From the NCBI RefSeq assembly GCF_000430585.1, contig NZ_AUMH01000007.1:62001-126000 (forward strand): DNA of 64,000 bases, given 5' to 3'. Positions 50,675 through 59,962 of the stretch are shown piece by piece. The position numbers were made by a program, and so were the translations under genes. Source of the DNA: Alicyclobacillus herbarius DSM 13609 (GTDB lineage: Bacteria; Bacillota; Bacilli; Alicyclobacillales; Alicyclobacillaceae). Each line of letters opens with the position of its first letter. Positions within the stretch are counted from its first letter, which is position 1. A model generated the notes under the pieces. That model had not been told where the DNA came from, searched no databases, and worked only from the letters and a program-made list of their open reading frames with translations.

Positions 50675-51550
50675 ATGCTGGAAGGACTGGTGGTGAAAGG
50701 GACGGGGGGCTTCTTTGACGTGGCCCAAGGTACCCAGTTGTGGCGCTGCCGCGCGCGCGGGGTGTTTCGCAAACGCGGGGTGACCGTGCTCGTGGGTGAT
50801 CACGTCCGTTTCCATGAAACCGGCCCCGGAGCGGGTTTGATTACGGAGGTCTTGCCGCGCCAAACCGAATTGGTGCGGCCCCCGATTGCCAACGCGGACC
50901 AGGCGTTGTTGGTGTTTTCCATCAAGTCGCCGGATTTTCATCCCGGGCTGCTGGACAGAACGTTGATTGCTGTGTCCGCGGCAGGCCTCCGGCCGATTCT
51001 TGTGGTGTCGAAGGTGGACTTGGCAGACCATGAGACCGTCCGCCAAGCCGTGGCGCCGTATGAGGGGGCTGGCTATCCGGTCTATCCGGTAGCACCGCTT
51101 TATCGACAGGGGATTGACGCGTTGGTGAAGGAGTTGACGGGGCACATCACGGTGTTCGCCGGACCTTCGGGTGTGGGCAAATCGTCCCTGGCCAACGCGA
51201 TCGACCCGGAGTTGGGCCTGAAAATGGGACAAATCAGCGACAAGTTAAAACGGGGTCGACACACCACCCGTCACGTTGAGCTGTTCCGGATTGCCGAGGG
51301 GACATTCATCGCGGATGCGCCCGGGTTCAGTCAATTGCAGATCGATGTCCCGGCGACCGAGCTACGCTATTTCTTCCCTGAGTTTCCGGCGTTCGCAGAG
51401 GATTGTGCGTATCGAGGCTGCTTGCACATTGATGAGGAGCAATGCGGCGTCAAACGGGCGGTACAGACGGGCGCCTTGGTGGCATCCCGGTACGAGGATT
51501 ACCGTCAGATTTATTTCGAGTTGAGACAGAAGGAGGCGCGGCGGTATTGA
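50675..51550 (+). CDS. rsgA: Ribosome small-subunit assembly GTPase RsgA (CpgA/YloQ)
   Basis: Circularly permuted GTPase that checks 30S maturation; the B. subtilis protein is also a PrkC substrate. The 291-residue protein has an OB fold, then G motifs in permuted order: VSKVDLAD (G4), GPSGVGKSSLANAI (G1), DAPGFSQL (G3), and a C-terminal zinc knuckle (CAYRGCLHIDEEQCGVKRAV). ATG 50675 gives the family start MLEGLVVK and has AAGGAG 8 nt upstream. The stop overlaps rpe. Confidence 0.95.
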   Translation: MLEGLVVKGTGGFFDVAQGTQLWRCRARGVFRKRGVTVLVGDHVRFHETGPGAGLITEVLPRQTELVRPPIANADQALLVFSIKSPDFHPGLLDRTLIAVSAAGLRPILVVSKVDLADHETVRQAVAPYEGAGYPVYPVAPLYRQGIDALVKELTGHITVFAGPSGVGKSSLANAIDPELGLKMGQISDKLKRGRHTTRHVELFRIAEGTFIADAPGFSQLQIDVPATELRYFFPEFPAFAEDCAYRGCLHIDEEQCGVKRAVQTGALVASRYEDYRQIYFELRQKEARRY

Positions 51551-52206
51551 ACTTGCGTCTTGCACCATCGATTCTCTCGGCGGACTTCGCTCGTTTAGCC
51601 GACGAAGTAGAGGCTGTGTTGGAGGCGGGCGCCGATTGGATTCACGTAGACGTGATGGACGGCCGGTTCGTTCCGAATATCACCATGGGGCCGCTTGTGG
51701 TGGAGGCATTGCGGCGCCGGTTTGATTGTGTGCTCGACGTTCACCTGATGGTCGTGGAACCGGAACGGCACATCGACGCCTTCGTCAAGGCGGGGGCCAG
51801 TCGCATCACCGTGCACGCTGAGGCTACTTCGCACATCCACCGGGCGTTGCAGCAGATCCGGGGGCACGGCCTGCCGGCCGGACTCGCACTCAATCCGGGA
51901 ACGGGTATCGAGGTGTTAGACTACCTTGCGAAAGATGTCGACCTCGTTTTGGTGATGACCGTGAATCCAGGGTTTGGCGGGCAGGCCTACATTCCCGCGA
52001 TGACGGAGAAAGTACGAAGGGTGCGCGAACGGTTGAACGAATGGGGCCGATCAGACGTAGATATTCAGGTAGATGGGGGTATCCATGCCGGGACCATTGG
52101 CGAGGTCGCACGGGCTGGCGCCAACGTATTCGTCGCCGGATCGGCCGTGTTTGGTCAAAGCGACCGTGCCGCAGCGTTGTCCGAACTGCGCGCCGCATTG
52201 AGGTAA
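51547..52206 (+). CDS. rpe: Ribulose-phosphate 3-epimerase
   Basis: Interconverts ribulose 5-phosphate and xylulose 5-phosphate in the pentose-phosphate pathway. The 219-residue TIM barrel has LAPSILSADFARLADEV, WIHVDVMDGRFVPNITMGP, VDLVLVMTVNPGFGGQAYIP and IQVDGGI, with metal-site residues present. TTG 51547 overlaps the rsgA stop and has AAGGAGG 11 nt upstream. In B. subtilis thiN follows; here spoVM comes next after 132 nt. Confidence 0.95.
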   Translation: MNLRLAPSILSADFARLADEVEAVLEAGADWIHVDVMDGRFVPNITMGPLVVEALRRRFDCVLDVHLMVVEPERHIDAFVKAGASRITVHAEATSHIHRALQQIRGHGLPAGLALNPGTGIEVLDYLAKDVDLVLVMTVNPGFGGQAYIPAMTEKVRRVRERLNEWGRSDVDIQVDGGIHAGTIGEVARAGANVFVAGSAVFGQSDRAAALSELRAALR

Positions 52207-52338
52207 GGGGATATTCGCACATTTTCTCTGGGTGGGAATATACATGTAGCAATCACGGCGTTGACCTAACTGTGCACAGAAGGTGGCGTCTCGACCCGAC
52301 TTCGGCTGCGGGCAAACGATAACGAGGGGGGACCTGGG

Positions 52339-52419
52339 TTGAAATTTTATACCATCAAGCTCCCAAAGTTTCTCGGCGGCATTGTGAAAGCGTGTATTGG
52401 CGCCTTCTCGAAAGACTGA
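52339..52419 (+). CDS. spoVM: Stage V sporulation amphipathic peptide SpoVM
   Basis: A 26-residue amphipathic helix that recognises the convex forespore membrane and anchors SpoIVA, starting spore-coat assembly. The product begins MKFYTIKLPKFLGGIVKA and ends SKD, the same length and near-identical sequence as B. subtilis SpoVM, including the key Pro9. It uses a TTG start 7 nt after a GAGGGGGG ribosome-binding site. It sits between rpe and the reversed rpmB, its usual place. It is short enough that an automatic length cutoff would miss it. Confidence 0.95.
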   Translation: MKFYTIKLPKFLGGIVKACIGAFSKD

Positions 52420-52435
52420 CGGTTGTTCAGGCGGA

Positions 52436-52456
52436 CGCCGCCGCAGCGCGGCGGCG
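52436..52456 (+). other. GC-rich hairpin after spoVM
   Basis: CGCCGCCGC (52436-52444), loop AGC, GCGGCGGCG (52448-52456): a perfect 9-bp stem 16 nt after the spoVM stop, without a T run. It may stabilise the short spoVM mRNA or assist termination with the next hairpin. Confidence 0.5.
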
Positions 52457-52492
52457 ACTGCTTGGCGGATTCAGCAAATGTTGCTTAATCAA

Positions 52493-52520
52493 AAAAGGGC
52501 ACCATGACGGTGCTCCTTTT
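52493..52520. terminator. Bidirectional terminator between spoVM and rpmB
   Basis: AAAAGGGCACC (52493-52503) pairs with GGTGCTCCTTTT (52509-52520) with one bulged T; A run on one side and T run on the other allow termination in both directions. It ends rpmB on the minus strand and can end spoVM on the plus strand. Confidence 0.8.
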
Positions 52521-52572
52521 GCATTCCATAGCGCCTCCGTATCGGAGGGCTCACCACCCTAATGTCGCTTCC

Positions 52573-52764
52573 TCAAATGGCGCGGTTCACCTTTCCAGCC
52601 TTCAAACACCGAGTGCAAACCCGAATGCGCTTGACGGTTCCGTTGACATTCGCACGTACGACTTGAATGTTGGGAATCCAACGGCGCTTGTTCAGGATGT
52701 GCGAGTGGCTGATGGAGTGACCGGTTTGCGGTTGTTTCCCACAGATTTCGCAACGCCTTGCCAT
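52573..52764 (-). CDS. rpmB: 50S ribosomal protein L28
   Basis: Large-subunit ribosomal protein of 63 residues with the zinc-binding type signature CEICGK near the N-terminus and CTRCLKAGK near the C-terminus, and the conserved SHSHILNKRRW and ANVNGTVKRIRVCT. Start ATG 52764 (MARRCEICGK) fits the family and has GGAGG-type sequence upstream. Divergent from yloU, as in B. subtilis. Confidence 0.96.
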   Translation of the reverse strand: MARRCEICGKQPQTGHSISHSHILNKRRWIPNIQVVRANVNGTVKRIRVCTRCLKAGKVNRAI

Positions 52765-52911
52765 TTTCCGCACCTCCTTCGCCGACACATAGCATTCGTA
52801 TTATAGCGTAATAGTGGCCCACAGGCAAGGAGATTGTGAAGTGGGTGCGACTTTTATTACCTGCTTGCAATATAGTACAATGGCACAAAGCATAGGCAGG
52901 AGGTGCCCGGA

Positions 52912-53277
52912 TTGCCAAAGACGGTTGAAACTCCTTTGGGGACCATTTCCATCGTCGAGGACGTCATTGCGACCACGGCTGGACTCGCGGCGATGGACTG
53001 CTACGGTCTGGTGGGTATGGCATCACGTAAACAAGTGAAGGATAGTTTGACGGAGCTGTTGGGACGGGACAACCCCGGCCGGGGCGTAGAGGTTCGAATC
53101 GCCGATGATGAAGTGGAGGTAGACCTCTACATCATTGTCAGTTACGGTACGAATATCTATGAGGTCGCACAGAACGTACGGGAAAAGGTGCGCTACGTGC
53201 TCAATGAATCGGTCGGCATAGATGTGGCTCGGGTCAACATCTATGTTCAGGGTGTCCGCGTAGCGGCCGAAGCGTAG
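52912..53277 (+). CDS. yloU: Asp23/Gls24 family envelope-stress protein YloU
   Basis: Asp23 family protein of 121 residues (PLGTISIVEDVIATTAGLAAMDCYGLVGMA, VDLYIIVSYGTNIYEVAQNVREKVRY). Such proteins sit near the membrane and respond to envelope stress. TTG 52912 is chosen: the in-frame GTG at 52903 overlaps the AGGAGG ribosome-binding site (52898-52903). yloV follows after 10 nt; the pair is widely conserved. Confidence 0.93.
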   Translation: MPKTVETPLGTISIVEDVIATTAGLAAMDCYGLVGMASRKQVKDSLTELLGRDNPGRGVEVRIADDEVEVDLYIIVSYGTNIYEVAQNVREKVRYVLNESVGIDVARVNIYVQGVRVAAEA

Positions 53278-53287
53278 GAGGCAGTGG

Positions 53288-55048
53288 ATGGCGGGCCAAC
53301 AGTATCTGAACGGAACGGCGTTTGCCGCCTTGCTAAGGGCGGGACATCAGCGCCTGCATGAACAGGCTGAATTTGTAAACACCTTGAACATCTTTCCTGT
53401 CCCTGACGGAGATACGGGGACAAACATGGATTTATCGTTCGCATCCGGTATCAATGCCCTGCGTCGAAGAACGGCATGGGACCTACATGAGGCCGCACAG
53501 GCGTTCGCCACGGGGTTGCTCATGGGAGCTCGCGGGAATTCCGGGGTAATCTTATCTCAGTTGTTTCGTGGGTTTGTCCGCATTTCGCAGGGCATGGATG
53601 TGTTGGACGCGCGGAGATTTGCACAGGCTCTCCAGGAAGGGGTGGACATTGCCTACAAGGCGGTCTCCAAGCCCGTAGAGGGTACCATTTTAACCGTGGC
53701 TCGCGAGGCTGCGCAGGCGGGCGTGCGTGAAGCCCGCTCGAATCCGCCGTTGTCCGTCTGGATGGAAACTGTTCATGCCGCAGCGCAGGCAGCGCTAGCG
53801 AAGACTCCCTCTCAACTCCCGGTCCTCAAACAGGCCGGCGTGGTCGACTCGGGCGGGCAGGGGCTGGTTTTCATTTATGAAGGGTTTCTGTCCTACCTGA
53901 TGCAGGACGGCACTAACCACAACGAATCCGCTTCTGTAATCCGTTCCTCCCCAGACATGAGGCTCGATTATGCGGGACGACATATTGTCCGTAAGGGGGA
54001 ACACGGGTACTGCACCGAGGTCCTGGTCCGGGTCACCGGGGATACACAGGAGGTCGAGCGAAAGCTGCGGCGGCGGTTTGAACAGTACGGCGACTCGCTC
54101 TTGGTTGTGGCGGCTGGGAATCTGGTCCGCGTGCACGTTCATACTTTGCACCCGGGGCGGGTATTGGAAGACGCCTTGGGCTTTGGGCCTTTGGTGCAAA
54201 TTAAAATTGAAAATATGACCGAACAGCATGACCGCCTTAGCCTTGATGGAGATGCCGATACGCGTGAAATCGCTCCGGTCGTTCCTGGAAAGGAAAGGCC
54301 GACGCCAAGCGGTGCCGTGGCGGCCGACGACGCTGTAGCGGCAGACGGTCAGGACATGGCTGAGCTGACGCAGCCGCAGACGCAGACGGCTCTGGTCGCG
54401 GTCGTGTCGGGGGATGGATTGAAAGAAGTGTTGACCAGTCTCGGCGCCGTGGTCGTCGACGGCGGCCAGAGTATGAATCCCAGCACCGAAGAAATTGTCG
54501 CTGCGGCACGACAAACGGGCGCACGCGAAGTCATCTTCCTGCCGAACAATAAAAACATTGTTTTGGCTGCAGAACAGGCGCGCGAGGTGCTGGATGGACG
54601 GCTGGTGGTCGCACCCTGCATCACCGTTCCCCAAGGTATTGCGGCCGCGGCCGTCTTTGACGCGCGTGAGTCGGCAGAGGCGAATCGGATTCGCATGGAA
54701 TCGGCGGTCTCTGGTGTCCTGTCCGGGTGTGTCGCGATGGCGGCCCGGGATAGTCAGTACCAAGGTCACTCCATCCAGGCCGGGCAATTTATGGCCATCG
54801 CCGATCCGGACGTCGTGGCCGTGTATCCAGACCGGGCTGCGGCGGCCGTCGCGGCGGTCCGCGCACTGATGGAACGGGCGCAGGAGCAGGGGATAGATCC
54901 GGAATTGCTCACCATCTTCTCTGGACGGGACGTGGAAACCGACGAGTTGCAGGAGTTGAATCGTACGCTGGCCAGCCTGTATGGGCTGGAAATCGAAATT
55001 CGTCACGGAGGCCAACCGGTATACGATTACATTTTCTCATTGGAATAG
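53288..55048 (+). CDS. yloV: DAK-phosphatase/FakA-like kinase YloV
   Basis: Catalytic subunit of the fatty-acid kinase system (FakA), which phosphorylates fatty acids presented by a FakB (DegV) partner. The 586-residue protein has an N-terminal DhaL-type nucleotide domain (NTLNIFPVPDGDTGTNM, GARGNSGVILSQLFRG) and a C-terminal DegV-like/FakA region with EVIFLPNNKNI. A Pro/Gln/Asp-rich linker lies at about 335-365. No fakB gene is nearby. sdaAB/sdaAA, found between yloV and recG in B. subtilis, are missing. Confidence 0.93.
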   Translation: MAGQQYLNGTAFAALLRAGHQRLHEQAEFVNTLNIFPVPDGDTGTNMDLSFASGINALRRRTAWDLHEAAQAFATGLLMGARGNSGVILSQLFRGFVRISQGMDVLDARRFAQALQEGVDIAYKAVSKPVEGTILTVAREAAQAGVREARSNPPLSVWMETVHAAAQAALAKTPSQLPVLKQAGVVDSGGQGLVFIYEGFLSYLMQDGTNHNESASVIRSSPDMRLDYAGRHIVRKGEHGYCTEVLVRVTGDTQEVERKLRRRFEQYGDSLLVVAAGNLVRVHVHTLHPGRVLEDALGFGPLVQIKIENMTEQHDRLSLDGDADTREIAPVVPGKERPTPSGAVAADDAVAADGQDMAELTQPQTQTALVAVVSGDGLKEVLTSLGAVVVDGGQSMNPSTEEIVAAARQTGAREVIFLPNNKNIVLAAEQAREVLDGRLVVAPCITVPQGIAAAAVFDARESAEANRIRMESAVSGVLSGCVAMAARDSQYQGHSIQAGQFMAIADPDVVAVYPDRAAAAVAAVRALMERAQEQGIDPELLTIFSGRDVETDELQELNRTLASLYGLEIEIRHGGQPVYDYIFSLE

Positions 55049-55058
55049 GAAGACGCGT

Positions 55059-57101
55059 ATGCTTAATGCCCTTCCCGTTACCCATGTTGCAGGAATCGGC
55101 CGAGCGAAGGAGCGAGCCTTGCAGGAATTGGGCATCGAGACGGTGTACGACTTGTTGCATTACTTTCCGGTTCGTTACGAGGATCGGAGCTTAAAGCCGT
55201 TTGAAGCGTTTGTGGACGGAGCAATGGTCACCGCTCAGGGTGTGGTCGATGGGATGGCGGAAGTCCGCTGGCAAGGGAAGCGCTGCACTGTGCGCGTACG
55301 GTTTCGGGTGGATGGTCGTCACCCGGTGACCGCGGTATGGTTCAACCAACCGTATCTTAAGCAAAAACTGGTGGATGGGCGTGTGTTGATTGTCAGTGGC
55401 CGGTATCACGCCCGCTACCGTACGCTCACGGTGAGCCGCACTGAATTTTCGACGACCCGCGCCGCACGGTTTGCCTCTGCCTTTGCCCCCGTGTATCGGG
55501 GCAATCGGAATCTGACTTCAGCGCAAATTCAGGCCATGATTCAAAAGGCGATGGATCAGTATTTGGTCGATGTGGATGAACTTCTGCCGCATGAGTTGGT
55601 GCAGAAGTATCGGTTGATCTCTCATCGTCAAGCCGTTGTCTTCATGCACGCGCCAGAGGACGCCGAGTCGTTGCGGCAAGCTCACCGACGGTTGGCTTTT
55701 GAGGAGTTTTTCTTGTTTCAATTGCAATTGCAGTGGTTTCGCCGCGTCCGTTTGCAAACACAAAAGGGGCTGGCGCGAAGGATACCGGAAGATGCGTTGA
55801 CCAAATTCGAAGCGAGTTTACCCTATCCCCTGACCGCAGGGCAACGTCAGGCTTGTTGTGATATCGCCCGCGACCTGGCGCGAGAGGTGCCGATGACGCG
55901 GCTTTTGGAAGGGGACGTTGGGTCTGGGAAGACGTGGGTCGCCTTGTGGGCCATCTACTGCGCCTATCTGAACGAAGCCCAAGCTGCGCTGATGGCGCCG
56001 ACAGAGATTCTTGCCGAACAGCACCTATCAGAGGCGAAACGGCGACTCGAACCGCTCGGAATGCGGGTGGAGCTGTTGACTGGCGCCACCAGTGAGCGAG
56101 ATCGCAAATCCATCTTGACGGCGGTTCAGGACGGGCGCATCGACTTGCTGGTTGGTACACACGCCTTGCTCACGGAACGGGTTCAGTTTCGCAACCTCGC
56201 GGTGGTCGTCATTGACGAACAACATCGGTTTGGTGTGGCACAGCGTGCCATTCTGCAGGAAAAGGGTCAGCACGTCGATGCGTTGTATCTGTCGGCAACC
56301 CCAATTCCCCGCACGCTGGCATTGGCCGTGTATGGGGATTTGGACATATCTCGGCTCAAGGAACGGCCAGCCGGCCGTAAGCCGATAAAGACGGTTTGGT
56401 TGCGAATGTCCGAACGAGACAAAGCGATTCGGCGAATTCGCCGCGAGCTGGAGGCCGGCCGACAGGCGTACGTCGTGGCGCCCTTGGTGGAAGAGGACGA
56501 CGAGGTCCACGACCTGGCCTCGGCAACCCGCTTGTTCGCGGAGTTTCAGGAGCTGTTTGCCGGGTATCAGGTGGGGCTTTTGCACGGGCGTATGGCGGCG
56601 AAAGAGAAGGAACGGGTGATGCGCGCGTTTTTGGCGCGCGAGGTGCAGATTCTAGTGAGCACAACGGTGATTGAAGTCGGCATTGACGTTCCCAATGCCA
56701 CCATCATGCTGATCTATCATGCGGAACGGTTTGGACTAGCGCAGCTGCACCAGCTCCGTGGCCGCGTGGGTCGAGGCGAGGCGGCGAGCTTCTGCATCCT
56801 GCTCTCGGACGCTCCATCGGACCTGGCGCGTGAGCGGCTTGAGACCATGGTCGAAACGACCGACGGTTTCACCATCGCCGAACGAGACCTAGAGCTTCGA
56901 GGACCTGGCGAGTTTATGGGCGTGCGCCAGAGTGGGCTGCCGGAATTTACTGTGGGAGACTTGGCCAAAGACTTTCGTATCATGGAAGTAGCGCGCGATG
57001 AGGCGGCTTTGCTCATGCAGAATCCAGAGTTCTGGCTGCTGCCGAAGTATGAAGGATTGCGGCGGGAAGTAGAGCGCCAAGGCAGCTTCCGTACCGCCTG
57101 A
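55059..57101 (+). CDS. recG: ATP-dependent DNA helicase RecG
   Basis: Branch-migrates replication forks and recombination intermediates. The 680-residue protein has the wedge OB domain (VRYEDRSLKPFEAF onward), Walker A LLEGDVGSGKTWVA, DEQH motif VIDEQHRFGV, and QLRGRVGRGEAASFCIL. ATG 55059 gives the usual start (LPVTHVAGIGRAKERAL) after AGGAAG. A frame extension to 54981 lies in yloV. It is the end of the ylo block. Confidence 0.95.
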   Translation: MLNALPVTHVAGIGRAKERALQELGIETVYDLLHYFPVRYEDRSLKPFEAFVDGAMVTAQGVVDGMAEVRWQGKRCTVRVRFRVDGRHPVTAVWFNQPYLKQKLVDGRVLIVSGRYHARYRTLTVSRTEFSTTRAARFASAFAPVYRGNRNLTSAQIQAMIQKAMDQYLVDVDELLPHELVQKYRLISHRQAVVFMHAPEDAESLRQAHRRLAFEEFFLFQLQLQWFRRVRLQTQKGLARRIPEDALTKFEASLPYPLTAGQRQACCDIARDLAREVPMTRLLEGDVGSGKTWVALWAIYCAYLNEAQAALMAPTEILAEQHLSEAKRRLEPLGMRVELLTGATSERDRKSILTAVQDGRIDLLVGTHALLTERVQFRNLAVVVIDEQHRFGVAQRAILQEKGQHVDALYLSATPIPRTLALAVYGDLDISRLKERPAGRKPIKTVWLRMSERDKAIRRIRRELEAGRQAYVVAPLVEEDDEVHDLASATRLFAEFQELFAGYQVGLLHGRMAAKEKERVMRAFLAREVQILVSTTVIEVGIDVPNATIMLIYHAERFGLAQLHQLRGRVGRGEAASFCILLSDAPSDLARERLETMVETTDGFTIAERDLELRGPGEFMGVRQSGLPEFTVGDLAKDFRIMEVARDEAALLMQNPEFWLLPKYEGLRREVERQGSFRTA

Positions 57102-57132
57102 AGATGAATTTTTACCATGGGAACAAAATGGA

Positions 57133-57163
57133 ATCATATATTTGCAGTCCACCAGACATACTA
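57133..57163 (+). promoter_or_regulatory. Sigma-G promoter for the SASP gene
   Basis: ATCATA (57133-57138), 18 nt, CATACTA (57157-57163). The -10 is a perfect match to the sigma-G consensus CATWMTA and the -35 matches TGMATA at four of six positions. It lies 24 nt before the SASP start codon, as expected for a forespore gene. Confidence 0.75.
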
Positions 57164-57186
57164 GCGTACACAAGGGGGTGAGACAG

Positions 57187-57414
57187 ATGGCTTTGGGTCA
57201 GAAGCGGAACACTCCCGTCGTCCCAGGCGCGATGAAGGCCCTCGAACAGTTTAAATACGAGGTTGCCTCGGAACTGGGCATCACGCCTCCTCAGGACGGC
57301 TATTGGGGGACCATGACCACCCGCGACACTGGTGCCATCGGGGGGAACATGACTCGTAAACTCGTGGCGCTGGCGGAACAACAACTGGCGGGTCGGAGTG
57401 GGGCCAACTTCTAA
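57187..57414 (+). CDS. Alpha/beta-type small acid-soluble spore protein
   Basis: DNA-binding spore protein that coats the forespore chromosome and protects it from UV and heat. The 75-residue product contains the germination-protease site (YEVASELGI) and the two conserved motifs WGTMTTRDTGAIGGNMTRKLV and ALAEQQL. GGGGGTGAG precedes ATG 57187. It has its own sigma-G promoter and terminator, so it is a monocistronic insertion between recG and psd. Confidence 0.95.
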   Translation: MALGQKRNTPVVPGAMKALEQFKYEVASELGITPPQDGYWGTMTTRDTGAIGGNMTRKLVALAEQQLAGRSGANF

Positions 57415-57444
57415 AGCGCCTTATAATCACCCTTGTTCGAACCG

Positions 57445-57475
57445 AAAGGGCCGGATCTGGCGATCCGGCTCTTTT
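57445..57475 (+). terminator. Rho-independent terminator after SASP gene
   Basis: AAAGGGCCGGATC (57445-57457), loop TGGC, GATCCGGCTCTTTT (57462-57475): 13-bp stem with one G-T pair and a T run. Confidence 0.88.
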
Positions 57476-57543
57476 GGTATGATGGATATCGAGCGGATTT
57501 GGGGCTACTGCATGCAGTTTGTCCTGGTTAGAAACTGGAGGAG

Positions 57544-58419
57544 ATGGTGCGTTGGCACGGTGTTGGAATGCAGGTGATTTTCGTCGTGCCGGATAGGTGG
57601 CAGAGATGGGGATTGCGACTTTTGCCGAAGCGGACGTTGACGGTGCTTATCGGCTACTTTTCACGATTGGGTGTCAGCCGATACCTGATTCCGTATTACA
57701 TACGCTGGTATCAAATCGATCCGCACGAAGCCGAGTATCCCATCTCGACCTATCGGAGTCTTGGCGAGTTTTTTGCGCGCGGTTTGCGCAAAGGCGCACG
57801 GCCGGTAGCCGACGAAGGCCTCATCTCGCCTGTCGACGGAACGGTCAGTCAGACGGGAAAGATTGAGCGAGGGACCCTGGTGCAGGCCAAAGGGAGTCTG
57901 TACGACGTATCGACTCTCCTTGGTAGTCAGGCGGAAGCGGCGAGTTTAGAGGGCGGTGTTTTCATCACGTTATATCTTAGCCCTAGGGATTACCACCGGA
58001 TACATATGCCGCTGTCGGGGCGAATTGTGGCCTGGCGATATATCCCGGGCTGTCTTTACCCGGTCAATGCCCGCGGTGTCCGCTATATCTCAGGACTGTA
58101 CAGCCGGAATGAACGGCTTGTCACGTGGTTGGAAACCGAATACGGTCGGATGGCGGTGGTGAAAGTGGGGGCAGCTATCGTGGGCAGTATTCGCACCTCG
58201 TATGGACCCGCACCGGTGCCGGCCTGGCGGCGCGAGCGGCGCCGCCCACGCCAGGGGGTGGTTTCACTCTGGTTGGAGAAAGGCGAGGAAATGGGACGCT
58301 TCGAGTTTGGCTCCACCGTGATCTTGTTGTGCCCGCCGGGACTGGTTGACCGGGTTTTGGTGGCTGACGGAGAAAAGGTTCGAATGGGCGAACAAATCGC
58401 CGTGTTGAAGCAAGCGTAA
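57544..58419 (+). CDS. psd: Phosphatidylserine decarboxylase
   Basis: Pyruvoyl-dependent membrane enzyme making phosphatidylethanolamine from phosphatidylserine. About 291 residues with SPVDGTV at about 100, the catalytic block LSPRDYHRIHMPLSG and the self-cleavage motif EFGSTVILL in the C-terminal part (Gly-Ser-Thr, the serine becomes the pyruvoyl group). Start is uncertain: ATG 57544 abuts GGAGGAG, and GTG 57547 or ATG 57568 are alternatives. pssA is not adjacent. It is close to the sulfolipid genes. Confidence 0.9.
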   Translation: MVRWHGVGMQVIFVVPDRWQRWGLRLLPKRTLTVLIGYFSRLGVSRYLIPYYIRWYQIDPHEAEYPISTYRSLGEFFARGLRKGARPVADEGLISPVDGTVSQTGKIERGTLVQAKGSLYDVSTLLGSQAEAASLEGGVFITLYLSPRDYHRIHMPLSGRIVAWRYIPGCLYPVNARGVRYISGLYSRNERLVTWLETEYGRMAVVKVGAAIVGSIRTSYGPAPVPAWRRERRRPRQGVVSLWLEKGEEMGRFEFGSTVILLCPPGLVDRVLVADGEKVRMGEQIAVLKQA

Positions 58420-58527
58420 TGCCACCGCTCCGACAAATGGGGAAACCTGTTCAGTTGGATGTCTGGACTTCGTAAAGGAATAATTCGTTCTCATTTTAGG
58501 GAGGCTGGGCGTAAGGGGGGATGTCCC

Positions 58528-58650
58528 ATGCGCCCAGTCCGAAGGATGATCGGCGCTTGCGGCCATCTGTGCGGCCGCGGGTTGCGCGCGTATTGGAAAT
58601 GGCTGTGCGAAGCCAGCGAGTATATGGGCAGTTATTACCAGCCGTGGTAG
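58528..58650 (+). CDS. Very small ORF, 40 residues, unrecognised
   Basis: Begins MRPVRRMIGACGHLCGRGL and is rich in Arg, Gly, Trp and Tyr with three cysteines. A GGGGGG stretch lies about 9 nt before ATG 58528 and a strong terminator starts 4 nt after the stop, the layout of a real small transcript. I do not recognise a family. The frame is also open from 58459. The rest of the psd-sqdB gap (58689-58809) shows no gene, only short inverted repeats such as AATGG/CCATT near 58741-58762. Confidence 0.4.
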   Translation: MRPVRRMIGACGHLCGRGLRAYWKWLCEASEYMGSYYQPW

Positions 58651-58653
58651 TGA

Positions 58654-58688
58654 ACAAATCAGAGGGGGCGTCGGCCCCCGATTTGTTT
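58654..58688 (+). terminator. Rho-independent terminator before sqdB
   Basis: ACAAAT (58654-58659) and GGGGGC (58664-58669) pair with GCCCCC (58674-58679) and ATTTGT (58681-58686), ending in T residues. It ends transcription of psd and/or the small ORF. Confidence 0.85.
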
Positions 58689-58803
58689 GCATCGGGTTGC
58701 TCACGTTCTCGAAAACCTGTACATTGTAGCTGAATACCATAATGGTTTCAGAGCCATTTCAATACGCTTTCAAGCATGTAGGATTATCTTCGTGATGGGG
58801 TGA

Positions 58804-59958
<1,155 letters not shown>

Positions 59959-59962
59959 CGGC

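Noticed and set aside
53795-55015. 406-codon minus-strand frame inside yloV
   Set aside because: Shadow of the well-supported YloV frame; no recognisable domains.
58474-58482. AAAGGAATA as a sigma-H -35 box
   Set aside because: No GAAT-type -10 at 11 to 12 nt spacing.
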